A stretch of DNA of 64,000 bases from Punica granatum (GCF_007655135.1 NC_045134.1:3802982-3866981); one strand, 5' to 3'; counted from the first letter of the stretch, positions 34,901 through 47,406 are shown. Translations and numbers: made by a program. The notes: generated by a model not told the origin, from the letters alone.

Positions 34901-35191
34901 GGAAGGTGTGACCTGCAACTGCAGGAAGGCCAAAGCAAACTTGTCTGCCTTTCTCTTCAGAACATCCCAAAGATGGAGTCGTTGCCGGATTGGATTCAAT
35001 TCGTCACCAACCTTGAAAGTTTAGAAATCTACTACACAAGTTTGAAGGCTATTCCTGAGTGGCTTCCCCGACTCAGTTCTCTTAAGAAGCTCAAGATACA
35101 GTTCTGCGATCAGTTGCAAGAAGGGTGCAAACGGGAATCCGGAGAAGATTGGCCTAAGGTCTCTCACATTGAGAATATCACCATGAAATGA
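31914..35191 (+). pseudogene. Coiled-coil NLR (CNL) immune receptor, broken
   Basis: Encodes an Rx-type coiled coil with VVYDADD (73-79), then NB-ARC with P-loop GMGGLGKT (191-198), kinase-2 FLVLDDVW (268-275), VKILVTTR (296-303), degenerate GLPL (GVPLVI), RNBS-D CFAYCSLFPKG (412-422), an MHD site reading MHN, then LRRs. CNLs act as intracellular detectors of pathogen effectors. Translation stops at TGA 33960-33962 in the early LRRs (682 residues). The same frame continues past it with LRR sequence to 34400, and a one-base frameshift within about 34366-34385 is needed to continue to the natural end at 35191. The relative at 50209 reads through both places. The ATG at 31914 matches family starts (MADIILGS). 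A truncated CC-NB-ARC product is possible, but sequence error must be excluded. Confidence 0.88.
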
Positions 35192-35608
35192 AAGGTGTAG
35201 TTGCTGCCTCGATGGCTCGAACAATCTTTGTCTCCACAGGTCAGCATATTTTTTTCTGGAAGTAGTTGCCCCGTTTTCTGTCCTTTGCTTGTTTAGCATG
35301 ATGTCCTAATGATTTATTGGATACTTTACCGAATAGCACGTAGTACATGAGAAGCTGTATAGATTTTGTTGTGGCGCTTTGCATTTTCTTTTGAAATGTG
35401 CATACTTTGATGTCGCTTATTCGTGTTGCAGTCTTTATATCCTCTTAGTATGAAATTAAGTCTCCGTTAAGGATATTAATCCTACATAGAAAAGATAAAT
35501 CAAAATCTATTGGTTTATATGAGAATTTGGTACCAACACTTATTAGCTTGAACTTTTAAGTAGATATAGATCAAAATCCATATAAGCCTATGGAAATTTA
35601 ATAGTCTC

Positions 35609-35730
35609 ATGATGGAAGGGCACTGTACATCTGAGTTGTACTGCAGAGGAGGAGAATTTATGGCTTGCATAAACAAGCCAATGATGGAAGGGCACTATAC
35701 ATCTGAGTTGTACTGCAGAGGAGGAGAATA
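35609..35730. repeat. Local direct repeat, about 40-bp units
   Basis: 'gatggaagggcactgtacat' followed by 'ctgagttgtactgcagagga' recurs at 35682-35727 with almost no change, separated by about 25 bases. This looks like slippage or a footprint. It creates the short minus-strand open frames seen here. Confidence 0.75.
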
Positions 35731-37139
35731 AGGTTGCGTTTGGTTTCATATGGCTTGTAATCTGAGTTACTGACAGTTTTCGCAATCTGAATGAAATACT
35801 TGCCACAGATCTGTCTCCCAGCTCGCTTAGCTCTGTGTACCTTGTTTTGCGCGAATTCGCTTGAACTTTCCCTGCAAAATTTAACCATCAATCCTTCATT
35901 GCTTGTGCAAATTTGGAGGAACTGTAATCTCTTATAAATATATATCAAAACAGATGCAATGACAATGATAGGCTACTTGCCTAATGAGATGTCTGTTCAA
36001 TTTTGTCAGTAATTTGACGAGAAACCAGATGTGCACATGTTCGAGGAAGGTCTCATCTGCTTTATTGTTACAACAGGGAGTTGTGTCGGCGGCCTCTGTT
36101 GCGGGTTGTTTAAAACAATTAAGCTCAATGCTTGAATGCTAGCTGCTGAAGAAAATTGGCTGATAAACCACAGATTCTGTCGTGTCGCTTCCACACAAAG
36201 GAGTAATCACGGGACACACCATATCCACATGTAGAAAGTTCGACGAGAAATATTCTAGGTCTGCTGCAGGTATATCTGGTTCACCTTTTCATGTTTCATA
36301 CTCGAATGTCTACCCCTTCTGCTGTTGTGTCAAGTACGTTTGTAGGAGTGATATTTGTATCCGAGTGTAAAGGACTGGACTCTGAGGCTTGTAACGCTTC
36401 CAAGTACTTAAATTTGATCTCGACCGAAAGTTAAAATTGTTTCTTTGATGGAAGTCCTTTTCATGTAAGCCAACGACCAAATGAGATTTGTTGTGACAAT
36501 TGGCTGATGATACCCGCGGTCTCACCAACAAAAGAATGGCATATTGCAGAAGATAAAATGAGCTGAAAATTTTATGGATATATCCGAGTTAAACGACCTG
36601 GGATGAATAAAGTTCTTTTTTGAGTTATGCTCTAATTGGTATATGGAAGCCCAGAGGGCTCCGACTAATTTAGATTCAAATTGGATGGATCCGTCAAGGG
36701 ACAACCAAGTTGGGAGATCAGGATTACAGACATTCGACAATCAGAGAAGTTTTTTTGGACAAAGCAGGGAAGTTAATGAGCTGAAAGTTAGAGAAGCTGT
36801 TTAATTGCTACTTGTGGATGAATTTACGAGACAATAACAGGCCAAAACAATAGTTGCATGTGAGACATGTTTCAAAAAATTGCTTTATTTTAATTTTCAA
36901 AAATATAATAACATAAACAATTCATAAAAATATCATTTCTTTAAATTAAACTATACAAGTTTTCAAAATGTCGGATTGAAATTTTTTGACATGAATAGAG
37001 GGGCAGCTCGGGGGTGACCGCCCCCTCCCTCCGACGAGGTCAGCGGTGACCCCTGAAGCCTCCAGCAACCTCGTCGGGGAGAGAGGTTGTTGACAAGAGC
37101 CCACACCCGAGCTCTCCCTCTTTTCATGTGATTAAATAA

Positions 37140-37352
37140 AGGGAAAAAAACCAACATGTATTGGTTCAAGAAGTTCGACGCTTGCTTTGCTTAAATATGA
37201 TCTCGGTTTCAAGTCCTTGTAAATGTAAAAAATTCACACCGGGAGAATTTTACCCCTTAGTAGATCAACCCGACTCAAATGGATTAGTTAGACTTAAATT
37301 AGATTTTCGAATATCATGATTAACATTGAAAAAAGAGAGGGAAAAAAAACTT
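37140..37352 (+). mobile_element. SINE family B copy
   Basis: Reads 'ggttcaagaagttcgacgct', 'ggtttcaagtccttgtaaat' (B-box position), 'gagaattttaccccttagt', 'atggattagttaga' and an A-rich tail. Same order as the copies at 20453, 29150 and 31487. Confidence 0.6.
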
Positions 37353-37659
37353 TTCAAAAGAGATAAAACGGAGTCATTTACGATTTTTTTATTTCTTTTG
37401 ACGAACTGAGTGACGCCGTCACTCCAGACAGGCACGCGTATCTTCTTTTTGTAACTTCAATGTAACGGCGGACTTCCTTTTTATAGCTACAATCATTGTT
37501 TGAGGAATATTTTGGTGGCTAAAATCCTTTTAAGTATCAAATTGCTGGCCAGACAAAGCTTCAGGGATTAAATGGCAGTTGACTCTTAATTCAATTTAAA
37601 GTCTAATTATTTTTTTCGTTTAGAATGAACGCTCATAGAGATAGTACAAAGAAATAATA

Positions 37660-37840
37660 AAAACTAGATGAGAACCGCGCACGAATGACTAATAATTTTA
37701 TGATAGAAAGTAATATTTTAAATTAAATATATTATGAATTTTTCAAAAAAATTAAGGATTTAGAAATTATTTGACTTGAAAATTAAATGAGTTTATTGGA
37801 GGATTACTGATCTTTCAACCAAAGATAGAAAGTCTATTTT
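37660..37840 (+). repeat. Dispersed repeat, copy 2
   Basis: Begins 'actagatgagaaccgcgcac' and continues with 'tagaaattatttgacttgaa' and 'ggaggattactgatc', matching the reverse complement of 7205-7400. Possibly a Helitron-related end, not proved. Confidence 0.5.
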
Positions 37841-39169
37841 TTAAATATTATTTAAGTCATATATACATGAAATATCTTTCCTCGATATCAAAGGAATACA
37901 TATTTTTTAAGATAATTATGCTAGGAGAGCAAAACAATCAGAAAGTACACATTTCTCATAGATGGAATTATCATGTATAACCAATCGGTAGTAAAAATAA
38001 AATATATCTTGCAAGATAATAATTTGAAGGTTTATCTAATAAATAGTACCTAGTATAAGATTAAAAAAAATCTATAGAAAATACTAAGAATAATATTAAA
38101 AATTAATCATGTTATATTAGATTAACACAAAGTTTATGTTGTACATCATTTTTGCATTGAAACTTTAGAGGAAAAGAATTATTGACGACTAAAATAGACC
38201 AAAAACACAAAATTAATAATGGGGAGTGATGGAAGTGACTTAAATTGTATCACAAATTTCTTCGTTCTAAGAAGTTTCTAGAGAAATCACTACATTTAAA
38301 TATAAATATTACAGTTACAACTATAAGAAATCATAAAACTCAATAAATTGGGCAAAAAATAGTAAATGTTGAGAGAAATATTCTTAAAAATCAAAGAAAT
38401 TTGAAAAGATAATACAAATTCCAACAAACTTCCTAGAGTACAGGTCTTATTGTAGTTTGTTCACTAAACAGTATAAAGCTAACCATACAGATTTCAATCG
38501 AACAAAATATATTATCTCTAAAAAATTTAAACCTACTTAAAACAACTCTTTAACGTGAGTATGCTAATACTCATCAAAATAAAGTTAATAATATTGTGTA
38601 TAATAAATAACCAATAAAGCTTGGAAGGAAGAGAAGAACCTTTACGTAGGGTTTGATACCACTTGTTTCACACACACATATATATATAAATTCTACTAAA
38701 AGGGCACAGATAAATCGCACAATGAGAACAACCTCTAGATAGCCAACCCTCATTCTAGGTAGTCGCACAATGCAATAATTGTAAGCGAGGGTGTGCGCCA
38801 CTGTCGTAGTAGCGAGCGCCATCAGAGACAAAGACAAAGACAGAGAGAGAGCTGTGAGCTGGCTCCCTTCATCCCCAGCCGCTCTCCCGCCAGCCACCAA
38901 CGGCTGCAGGTGGGTGTGGGAGGCCGAGATGACAGACTTATTTAACTAACGTAGAGCAAAAGAAAAGGGAAAAGAGCAAAGCGGCAGTGGCTCCACTGAA
39001 AAAGGGCAAAAGTGCAGTGAAGAAGGAGAAAAAGAAGAAGCGTGCTGGTCAAGCTACCGCAAAGGTTCAGCGGAAGGATGGTTTTGCTTTGCCTGGGTTC
39101 GTCTACTGTTGGACTTGGGTAAGTAACGGAAGCTTCTCTCATTGACAGCAGCCTCCTCCTCCTTCAGCA

Positions 39170-41978
39170 ATGGCTCCCTCTTCTTCCTCATCCAGGATCC
39201 TCTATCACGCCGATCGCACCATTTTCATACAACCCATCGTAGACAACCTGTCGATTCTGCGAAAGCAGCTCTCCGAGATCGATGTTTCTCGTGTAGATGA
39301 CCGTGATCACAGAAGGAGCAACCAGTTGCACAAGGTCTGCAGAGATCTCAAGTACATTGGATCTGTCTTTGAGAAACTCGATTCTTTCGGCAGCCATGTC
39401 GGAGACATGCTGTCTCAGCTAGAGAAATGCGTCCGCGATGTTTGTGAATATATCCAGAGAGCCTCTGAGGACAATGTCAGTGGTCCCGTCTCCGCTGACC
39501 CAATTCAATCTAAGCTTCACACGCTTGCCTGCAGCATCATTGATATGAAGCCCGGCTTCCTCAGCTGCTCCCGGCGACCTCTAGCTCTGCCCATAACTAT
39601 GCAATGAAGCAAGTCAACGATACGTCTTATGTCTACAATGCCAAGTTCAAGCAAAACTTGGACGATGGTGACAGCTCCCCGTACGCGGAACTCGTTGCCC
39701 AACTCGAACATCCATTGAAGCAGCTCCTGCTGTATTTCGCGGCCTTCCCGCACGACTCAGTCATCAAGAAGAGAGTCCTCAAGAATTGGTGGATTGCAGA
39801 TGCAGAAGCTCTGTCCGAACTTCCTGTTGATGAAGCAGAGAATAAAGCGGATCGAGCACTTGAGGAACTGGTGCTGAGGGGTCTAATCAAAACCGAGAGG
39901 AAGCAGCGCAGGCTGGTCGGGTACAGGATGCCCCATCCTTTGATTCACCTGTCAGTAGTTGAGCTCGCGAAGAAAGAGAAGTTCTTTGCTTTTGATTCCA
40001 ATGGAAATCCTACGGTGGAGTTGAAGTTGCAGAGGGGGTGCTTGGTGAAGGCTAGAGGAGGGTCTTCTCTGAATATTCTCTATGACAACTATCAAAGTCC
40101 AGACCTTGAGTTACTTCTGTCGGTGTTCAATATAAATGAGCCATATCCCGATTTCAGACCGCAGCAGTTCTCTAAGGCGAAGGGCATCGGAGTTCTTAGT
40201 CTCGGAAAGTGGCAGAGCAGCCACGACTGCCACATTGAAGTAGAGAGCACTGAGTTTTTGAAAGCCACAAAGAGCTTGAAGAATTTGAGGTTCTTCAGTC
40301 TCCGGGGCGTTTCGAGAGTTTTTGAGCTCCCTGATGCTCTCTGCAAACTCATCTCTTTGACTATATTGGACATAAATGCCTGCCACAACCTCGACATGCT
40401 GCCCGAGGAGATAAGCTCGCTCAAGAGTCTGGTTTACTTGGATATCTCAGGGTGTTACTTGCTGGAAACAATGCCCAAGGGATTGGCCTCTCTCACAGAA
40501 CTCCGGGTACTCAAAGGGTTCTTAATTATCGACACCGCATATGGATTATCTTCTTGCGACTTCAAGGACTTGGCAGGATTGAAGAAATTGAATAAGCTGA
40601 GTGTCAGTGCTAACAGCAGTCATTTTCCTGGAGAAGATGACCTCAATACTTTCCGAAAGTTTCCACTGCTTCAAAAGTTGACAATTTCATGGAGAGGCAA
40701 ATCTACATCGAGGAAGCCAGAAGGCCAAGCTGTTCAAGCCAACAGTATGTCCGACCCAGAGTCGCGAATCCAATCCCAGGAAGCTAAGAGTTCCTCAAAC
40801 CCAAACTCAGAATTACAATCCGAGGATGCTAGTACTCTGTCGAACACGGGGGGCGCCGCTTCAGGTTATCTTGAGAACAGAGCTGCCGAACGAAGAAACA
40901 TAGGTGACAATGATCCAGTTGATAACAAGGATATTCACAAGGAAACAATCAGTGCAGCAGGACCAAAACCAAAGGGAGTCAGACATCAAGATACCACGGC
41001 AGATGTTGCAGAAAAAGAAACAGATCCAAGGAGGACAGAAGGGACTGGTAATACTGGAGAAATAGTTGCCGAAACTGAGCCTGCCGCAGAAGGTAACTGA
41101 AAACTGTACTCTCTTTCTATAAGAATATTTCGAGTCTTGAAAATTTTACTATGTTCCCGCTTAGTTAAATTCTGATGTGTTCCATCATGACGTGCACTCC
41201 ACAAGGTGCAGTCAATGCTGGAAATACATTCGAGAGAAAGGACAGTGCTGCAAAACCAGAGACAGCAATAGAAGGAGTTGGTACAGCAGCTGAAGCCAAA
41301 CAAGGTCAGACATTGAAGACCACAAAGAAACCAATAAAAAAAATTCCTTCGATGTTCAGGCAGACAAAGAAGATGCCCGAAGCAGGTACCAAGCCCCAGC
41401 GGATCTTCCCGGAATTAGAGAAACTGAATCTCCAGTGTTACCCTGGCGGGACGCCTCCTGATTGGTTGATGCCTCAAAATATGAAGAAACTGAAAAAGTT
41501 ATATATCGTAGGAGGTAAGCTCCGAGCTCTCAATGATTTTCGGTTCAGAGCCTCAACAGTCGAGATATTACGGCTGAAGTTCTTAGAGGAGCTGAAGACA
41601 AGTAATGAGGATCTGAAATGTTGCTTTCCTGAGTTGATCTACTTGGAGAGAGTCCAACAGGGGATGCTTACTACCTCCAAACGTAATTGGAAGGGAGAGT
41701 TGGTGGAGAGGGAACCAAAAGAATACGTCAGCGAAATAGGTACCTTGAATTCTATGTCTCACTTCCATGAGTTAAGAGTTGAATTGAACTCAAGCAGTGT
41801 TTTCTGTACAACATTCTTCTTGCCCTTCTACGTACCCGGCAAGGAACTACGGACTTTGGGATCCAGTTTTACTACAGATAACTCACTGAGCAAACAACAT
41901 ATTCTCAGTATGAGTTTGTTTACCATCATTAGGTGTTTCTTCCATAGTTTCCCTTACTTCAGCTTAATAGAGCTATGA
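39170..41978 (+). pseudogene. RPP13-like-4-type winged-helix/LRR protein without NB-ARC core, frameshifted
   Basis: The first frame (39170-39607) holds a helical N-terminal region. A second frame (39604 on) holds a winged-helix-like part (LKQLLLYFAAFPHDSVIKKR, then ALEELVLRGLI), an HPLIH segment in the MHD-like place, and LRRs (LDINACHNL, LDISGCYLL). The frames overlap by ATGA at 39604. The second frame is open upstream to about 39540 (LPQLLPATSSS), so a one-base indel near 39546-39555 is the likely break. A 113-base phase-1 intron (41093-41205) joins AAEG to AVNAGN. P-loop and kinase-2 motifs are absent, as in some RPP13L4-like proteins. About 200 charged Ser/Glu/Lys-rich residues spanning the intron interrupt the LRRs, which resume at FPELEKLNLQCYPGG. 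The C-terminal end after about 41740 is uncertain and may include a further exon. Function is unknown; an immune role is inferred from architecture. Confidence 0.72.
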
Positions 41979-42529
41979 ATAGTACCATTCTTTTCTTTGT
42001 ATCCTAATGAATGTGTCCTGCAGGACCCGCCAATTAATACGAAGATTGGTTTCAGTGAGGAGCAAGGAGGCATTATTCACATCCTGTTGTCAACTCTTTT
42101 CTGCTTCAGGTATTTCGCGTTCAAATAACGTTTTTCGGATTGTATGCAATGACGGATTGATATTGGCCATGTTGGAGGGGACATGTTGAATTAGGTTATT
42201 ACAAGTGGGCATCGGAGTGAGGATCATGTCTGAAACTAGAGAAGACTTCCCTTGTAATTTAATTTTTTCGGGTGTTGTTCATGCTTTTTCAGGGAGCGGT
42301 GCCATACCTGTGTAATGGAATGATATGATGTATGAATTATATAAGTTTCGCGCTATTGCCTTCCATTTCCATTCCAACATGCTGGAGAAACAGTCCGTAT
42401 ATGTTGCTCAGAAAAACTATAGTTGCCAAAAGAGACACCAGGACGAAAAAATGAAGAAAACGTTCTTTCATAACTGTTTGATCATCGTCAGTGCCAGGAA
42501 ATTCATCGAAACAAATAAATTCGAGGCTT

Positions 42530-43585
42530 CATGAGAGAGAATGAAATTCTAGTGGGACAGGAGTTTACGCGCCCGTCTTAATTCTCTGAAAAGACAGCAC
42601 ATTTGAAGCTGATCTAGTGAAGTTCAATTGCAAGACTAAGCAATAGGAACTTCCACGCGTTCTACAGCAGCGACAATAGAATTCGAGTTTCTGGCATCAG
42701 TACTACAGCTTACTAGCAGCGAAAATGAAATCTGTGAATACAATTAGGTAACAGTTTTGTTGGCTAAGATAAGAGATCAGAAGGTAACTCCATACCCAAC
42801 AAGAGAAGCTTCCCTCGAGATTTTCATTTCCGTTGCTGTTCCATGTCTTACAGTTCAAGGTACCTCTTGGCCTTTACTCCAGCTGCTGCTAAAGGCTCTA
42901 AGTTCAGCTAACGTTGTGGTTGAACTTAATTTATCCATGCAACCGTCCCCGTTGTCTAAATTGAAAAATTGGGTATAATCTGGTCTCATAAACACATACG
43001 ATTCACATTTTTTATCGAATTCAGAGGATGTATTCGGTAAAAGTAGGACAGAAGATTTCAACAATCAGCAGAAGAAGATAACAGATCAGCTCAGAGAAAG
43101 CTGTACTTGAGTGAAATGACTTAAAAAGATTTGAGGATACAATGCAAGTTTTAGCATTAGTGGGGCATATCTGAACAGACATAAATAAGTTTTTTGGCCC
43201 CAGATATTTTAAATCCTTTCAAGGTGCGCCTCTACTTTTTATGTACTCATATTATCCTAATCTAGAGAAATTGTCAATATAATCAACATGGAGTCATGAG
43301 TTGATGTATAATCGATAGACTGAATGTGCAATCAGTTGCGCTGAGCTATAGACGAAGAAACCGAGACCAATGACTAGCACCATTTGTGGTCCATATGAAT
43401 CTATACTAGTCTATCAACAATTGACCGCTGGTCTGCTATATCGACTCGGGTCAAATCGAAAGCGGCTCCTTCCAAACTCAGGGGCTAGTTAGACTCATAA
43501 AAGTGCCGAAAAGTAAATCGCAACATGGAGAAACTTGTACAGGGTTAACCTAATGTTGAGCTGACAAGAGAAAGATAATCTTATC
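42530..43585. repeat. Paralogous downstream flank, copy 1
   Basis: Collinear with about 54880-56190: shared 'ataagagatcagaaggtaac', 'ccatacccaaca', 'tttactccagctgc', 'gttgtggttgaacttaattt', 'tttggcccca', 'gagcggctcc' and 'gagagataatctta'-type sequence. It lies downstream of the RPP13L4-like gene as copy 2 lies downstream of the intact NLR. No gene was recognised within it, and the small open frames are not conserved between copies. Confidence 0.85.
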
Positions 43586-43589
43586 ACGT

Positions 43590-46080
43590 TCAGTATGTGA
43601 TTTCATACTATATTTTGGATTCAGCGTGTAGTTTTACTCATAACAAATCAGAAGCCAAGTGACCATATTTCACTACTGCATTATGAGGAATTGGAGTGCT
43701 TTCTCTAGAGGTCATAAAAACTACATGAAGAATCACACGTTGCTCGAATGATTGTTTTGAAATTTGAAAATTATCAGGAAAAATCTTGTAATATAAAAGC
43801 TTGGTATGGTTAAATGGCATAAATTTAAATAATAGTACTGATCGAATATCATATTTAGTTAGAAATTCGAGAAAAGAATATGAAATTCAGAAATATATGA
43901 CTCGCATATTATTCGAATTGCTTTAATTATATATGGAGGAAATATTTGGGACAAAGAACATTACATGGATCATCATCTGATTTTTTTTTATAAACAATTG
44001 AAATAATTATATAGTTAACAGAAGATATCACGAAAAATTTTACGGGTGTTAGTCAATATAGTCATATGGAGGGTATCATTTCAAAAAAAAAAAACCTTAA
44101 GGAAGGTGAGTATGTAATTGATCTAATATTATATTTAATTTAGTATATCATGTAAATTCTTTTGCATGTCTATATATCCTTATATACTATCAGATAAAGG
44201 AAGGATTTGGTGTTCCCTGCCGTTACAAACTAGTAAGAGGTCCAATGTACCCTTTAATTTTAATCTAAACAAATTTACTAAGATGTGATTAAGGAAGAAA
44301 TCCTCCATTTAACAATAAATTTCTCCCTATCTTATCCAACTAGAATAACCGCCTGACATTTCTCTCAACCACTCATTGGCGGTCTCTCCTGACCCGCATT
44401 CGCCTTTACGTTTTTTTTTTCTTTTTTTCTTTTTTTAATTTTAAATTTTTTTTAAAGAAATTTCTCTCCAATGCCTCTCTTTCATTTTCCACCAGTAAAC
44501 TTGTATATTATTTTACAAATCAACCCATTGTAAATCATTAAAACAATATTATCGACATGTGTAGAATACGTTAATGTAAGATTTCATAGATAAATAATCT
44601 TAATTTCAAAGCATTAACTAAAATCATGTAAGTTCCGGCGCGAAGTGAAGGCCTACGCTCTAGTATTAATAGTGGCAAGCTATATTATAATAATAAACAA
44701 TATTGAAATAATATCTCATAAACTTCTTAAAAATCTCTATAAAATAAATATGTTGATGTGACGGGGAGAGGACTTAAAATTCGGAGGATGCGGCAATACG
44801 GGAAGAGACAATTGAGATGGTAGCATGAGAAATCAGTCGTAGAGTTTGTCATTAGAAAACCACTAGCACTAAGCACGGCCTAACGTGAATTTTTTTCTTT
44901 TGTTATTTTATAATTTTAGTAATTTTTTAATATATATTAATATATATTAAAATAAAATTCGAGTCAAATTTTCACGTCGTCGCATCATAAAAAATAATAA
45001 ACGGAGCTTTATTACGTCATCACTTATGTATTAAGGAAATTTTTATAATATTTTATCAAGAAAATATTATCATATATCACAAGGCAAGAATATGTAGAAT
45101 ATATACATTGCCGAACATATATATTCTATACAACATAATATAGGCTTTACCTTAATATGCATATGCATATATATAGATGTGGTTTGCGTTATACCTACAT
45201 ATATATATATATATATTTTATATTATATAATATAATGGCATATGCATATATATTGCACACCAAAATATGTATATATATATATATTATATAAGTCTCCAAA
45301 AATCATGACGACAGCGCCATTTTGAACAGGTCGTCCTCCGCCACCGATTCTCGCCATTGACCGATCGAGCTTTCAGCGCACTCTCCTCCACTAATAATAC
45401 AGGCACTTAATCCAAGAACCCAGAAAAAGAAAAAAAAAACTTTTCTTTTAGCCGAATTGTGATTGAGATAATACATTCTTGGAATGCAATGAGTCTGGGA
45501 TCTTTGGAGGATGTTGAAGGTGTGACTCTTAATTTATCTTAATTAGTTTTTTCATTCCTTACAGACTTTTGGATTGAATGAATTTGAGATTTCTAACACT
45601 GCCAACTTCTTTTTACCATAGGACCACATGCACAAAATAAGGACAGCGTATACAAAGAATTTCACAAGCAAAAAATGCTTCGAAGCGACAAATATCTGTT
45701 GCTACTTATCAGAGACAATCGGAGAGATTAGGGAAGGTGGGGTTTCCCTCAGATTCGAGGGTTAAGAGCTTTGGTTGTTCGGGGGTAAAACCCGGGACTA
45801 GAAGAGTTGTAGACCTCACGGCACATGCATATATATTGCACGTCTATAAACATACATATATATATATATATGTGTGTATATATGTATGTCTCAGCATGAG
45901 CAGCGACTTCGGTGGGTAAGTTATATTGCTACATGGCACATACTACATATCAAGGAAATATCACCATATGGTATTATCTTCTTTATGATTATATATATAT
46001 ATATATATATATATATGCATGTATTCATATAACGGGGAAGAAAACGGTTAAGCAGAATCTCTAAGTCTTTCCTTTTCTCG
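43590..46080. other. AT-rich intergenic region
   Basis: No gene supported. Contains TA microsatellites (about 45198-45217, 45270-45290, 45855-45870, 45990-46015) and T-rich low complexity near 44410-44455. At 44633-44668 'ccggcgcgaagtgaaggcct' followed by 'ctagtatt' resembles a Helitron-like edge, but no element could be bounded. Confidence 0.45.
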
Positions 46081-46690
46081 GTTGAATTATGATTTGCTGA
46101 ATGAGTTTTTTTTATGTAAATTTAAAAATGATCATTTCGATATTGATTGTTTTGACAGAATCTCTATTCCAATTCTACTTAGATGTCGCTTCAATAATTG
46201 TAAGACTATTCTTATTTCTATCCCTCAAATATTTCTTTGTTACTCTTATTTCATCATAATTTATGAAATCTTTTCTTCCATGAATTTAAAGTCAGCAGTT
46301 TTATTTATTATTCTTCTTCTTTTGTTGAATTTTGATTTGTAGAACGAATTCTTAATGCAAATTCCAAACTAATTATTTCGATATTCATTATTTTGATAAG
46401 AACTCTATTCTAATTCCAATATTACATATGTCGCTTCAATAATTGTAAGACTCTTATTATTTCTATGCCTCGAATATTTCTTTGTTATCCTTATTTTATC
46501 ATAATTTCATGAAATCTTTTTTCCATGAATTTTGACTCAGTAGCTTTTTTTATTTATTCTTATTCTTTTGTTGAATTTTGATTTGTTGAATCAATTTTTA
46601 ATGTAAATTTCAAACTAATTGCTTCGATATTGATTGTTTTCAGATCTTTATTCCACTTATGTTATGGGTGTTGTTTCGGTATTTGAAAAT
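46080..46690. repeat. Tandem repeat, about 243-bp unit, 2.5 copies
   Basis: The phrase 'ttgttgaattttgatttg' recurs about every 243 bases (about 46080, 46322, 46567). Each unit also carries 'tttcgatattgattgtttt', 'tcgcttcaataattgtaaga' and 'atatttctttgtta'. Units are diverged by substitutions and small indels. This is satellite-like but short, and no coding signal is seen. Confidence 0.85.
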
Positions 46691-47043
46691 CCTTCAATAT
46701 TTCTTTCTTATTTCTTTTCTTATTTTATAGCAATGATAGAGTTAATGTTAACTTCTATTATCAATAATCGTGATTCTATCCTATGGAATTTTTTTAACTT
46801 TTAACTTTATTTTACTTTTATAAGATAATTATATTAGATTGTATAATGTTGAGGAAAGATATTTCAAATATTTTTTATTTTAATAGTTTTGTATATTTAT
46901 ATCCTTAAAAAGGTAATAAGGGAATATACTTAGTATCTCAATTCTCAAATATTATATGGACAATCTTACTTTATAAGAATTTAAACGTCATATTTTTTTA
47001 TTTTCTTATCATAAGTAATTTTTCATCCACATTTTACATATTA

Positions 47044-47406
47044 GGGTAAATTACAAAAAAAAAACCCAAGTTTTGTAAAATGTCTCAATTTTGTCCTAAA
47101 TTTTGTTTTGTAATAGAAAAAACCATAAGTTTTCTAAAATGTCTCAAAAATGACCTCCGTTATAACTTCCGTCAATTTTTGCTATTGATGGTGGGTCCCT
47201 TTAACAGTCCACGTAGGTCACACATAGGCTGGTGGGTCCCTTTAACAGTCCACGTAGGTCACACGTAAGCAAAAATTGACGGAAGTTATAACGGAGGTCA
47301 TTTTTGAGACATTTTAGAAAACTTATGGTTTTTTTTGTTACAAAACAAAATTTATGACAAAACTGAGACTTTTTACAAAATTTGGGTTTTTTTTTGTAAT
47401 TTGCCC
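47044..47406. mobile_element. Mutator-like MITE with 9-bp target duplication
   Basis: Ends GGGTAAATTACAAAAA and, reverse-complemented, GGGCAAATTACAAAAA head inverted repeats about 140 bases long, flanked by TACATATTA at 47035-47043 and 47407-47415. The centre holds a 41-base-spaced direct repeat (GGTGGGTCCCTTTAACAGTC at about 47189 and 47230). The two short open frames here are translations of the arms. No transposase. Confidence 0.93.

Larger units (their letters stand above)
35192..39169. other. Intergenic region between the two resistance-type genes
   Basis: The first few hundred bases are the likely NLR 3' region. 35463-35600 resembles the LTR-like fragment at 21138-21260 ('ttaatcctacat...', 'ggtttatatgag'). 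About 35614-35730 contains a direct duplication of 'gatggaagggcact-tacatctgagttgtactgcagaggagg'. A family B SINE lies at 37140-37352 and a dispersed repeat at 37660-37840. No gene was recognised in 35.7-37.1 kb or 37.9-39.1 kb. Confidence 0.5.

Noticed and set aside
36006..36740. Possible gene from several short open frames
   Set aside because: Frames on both strands are short, unrelated to any family I recognise, and lack consistent splice phases.
41175..41205. Separate gene starting at 41175
   Set aside because: The phase-1 donor at 41093 and acceptor at 41205 join it in frame to the preceding LRR exon, and the upstream codons lie in the intron.
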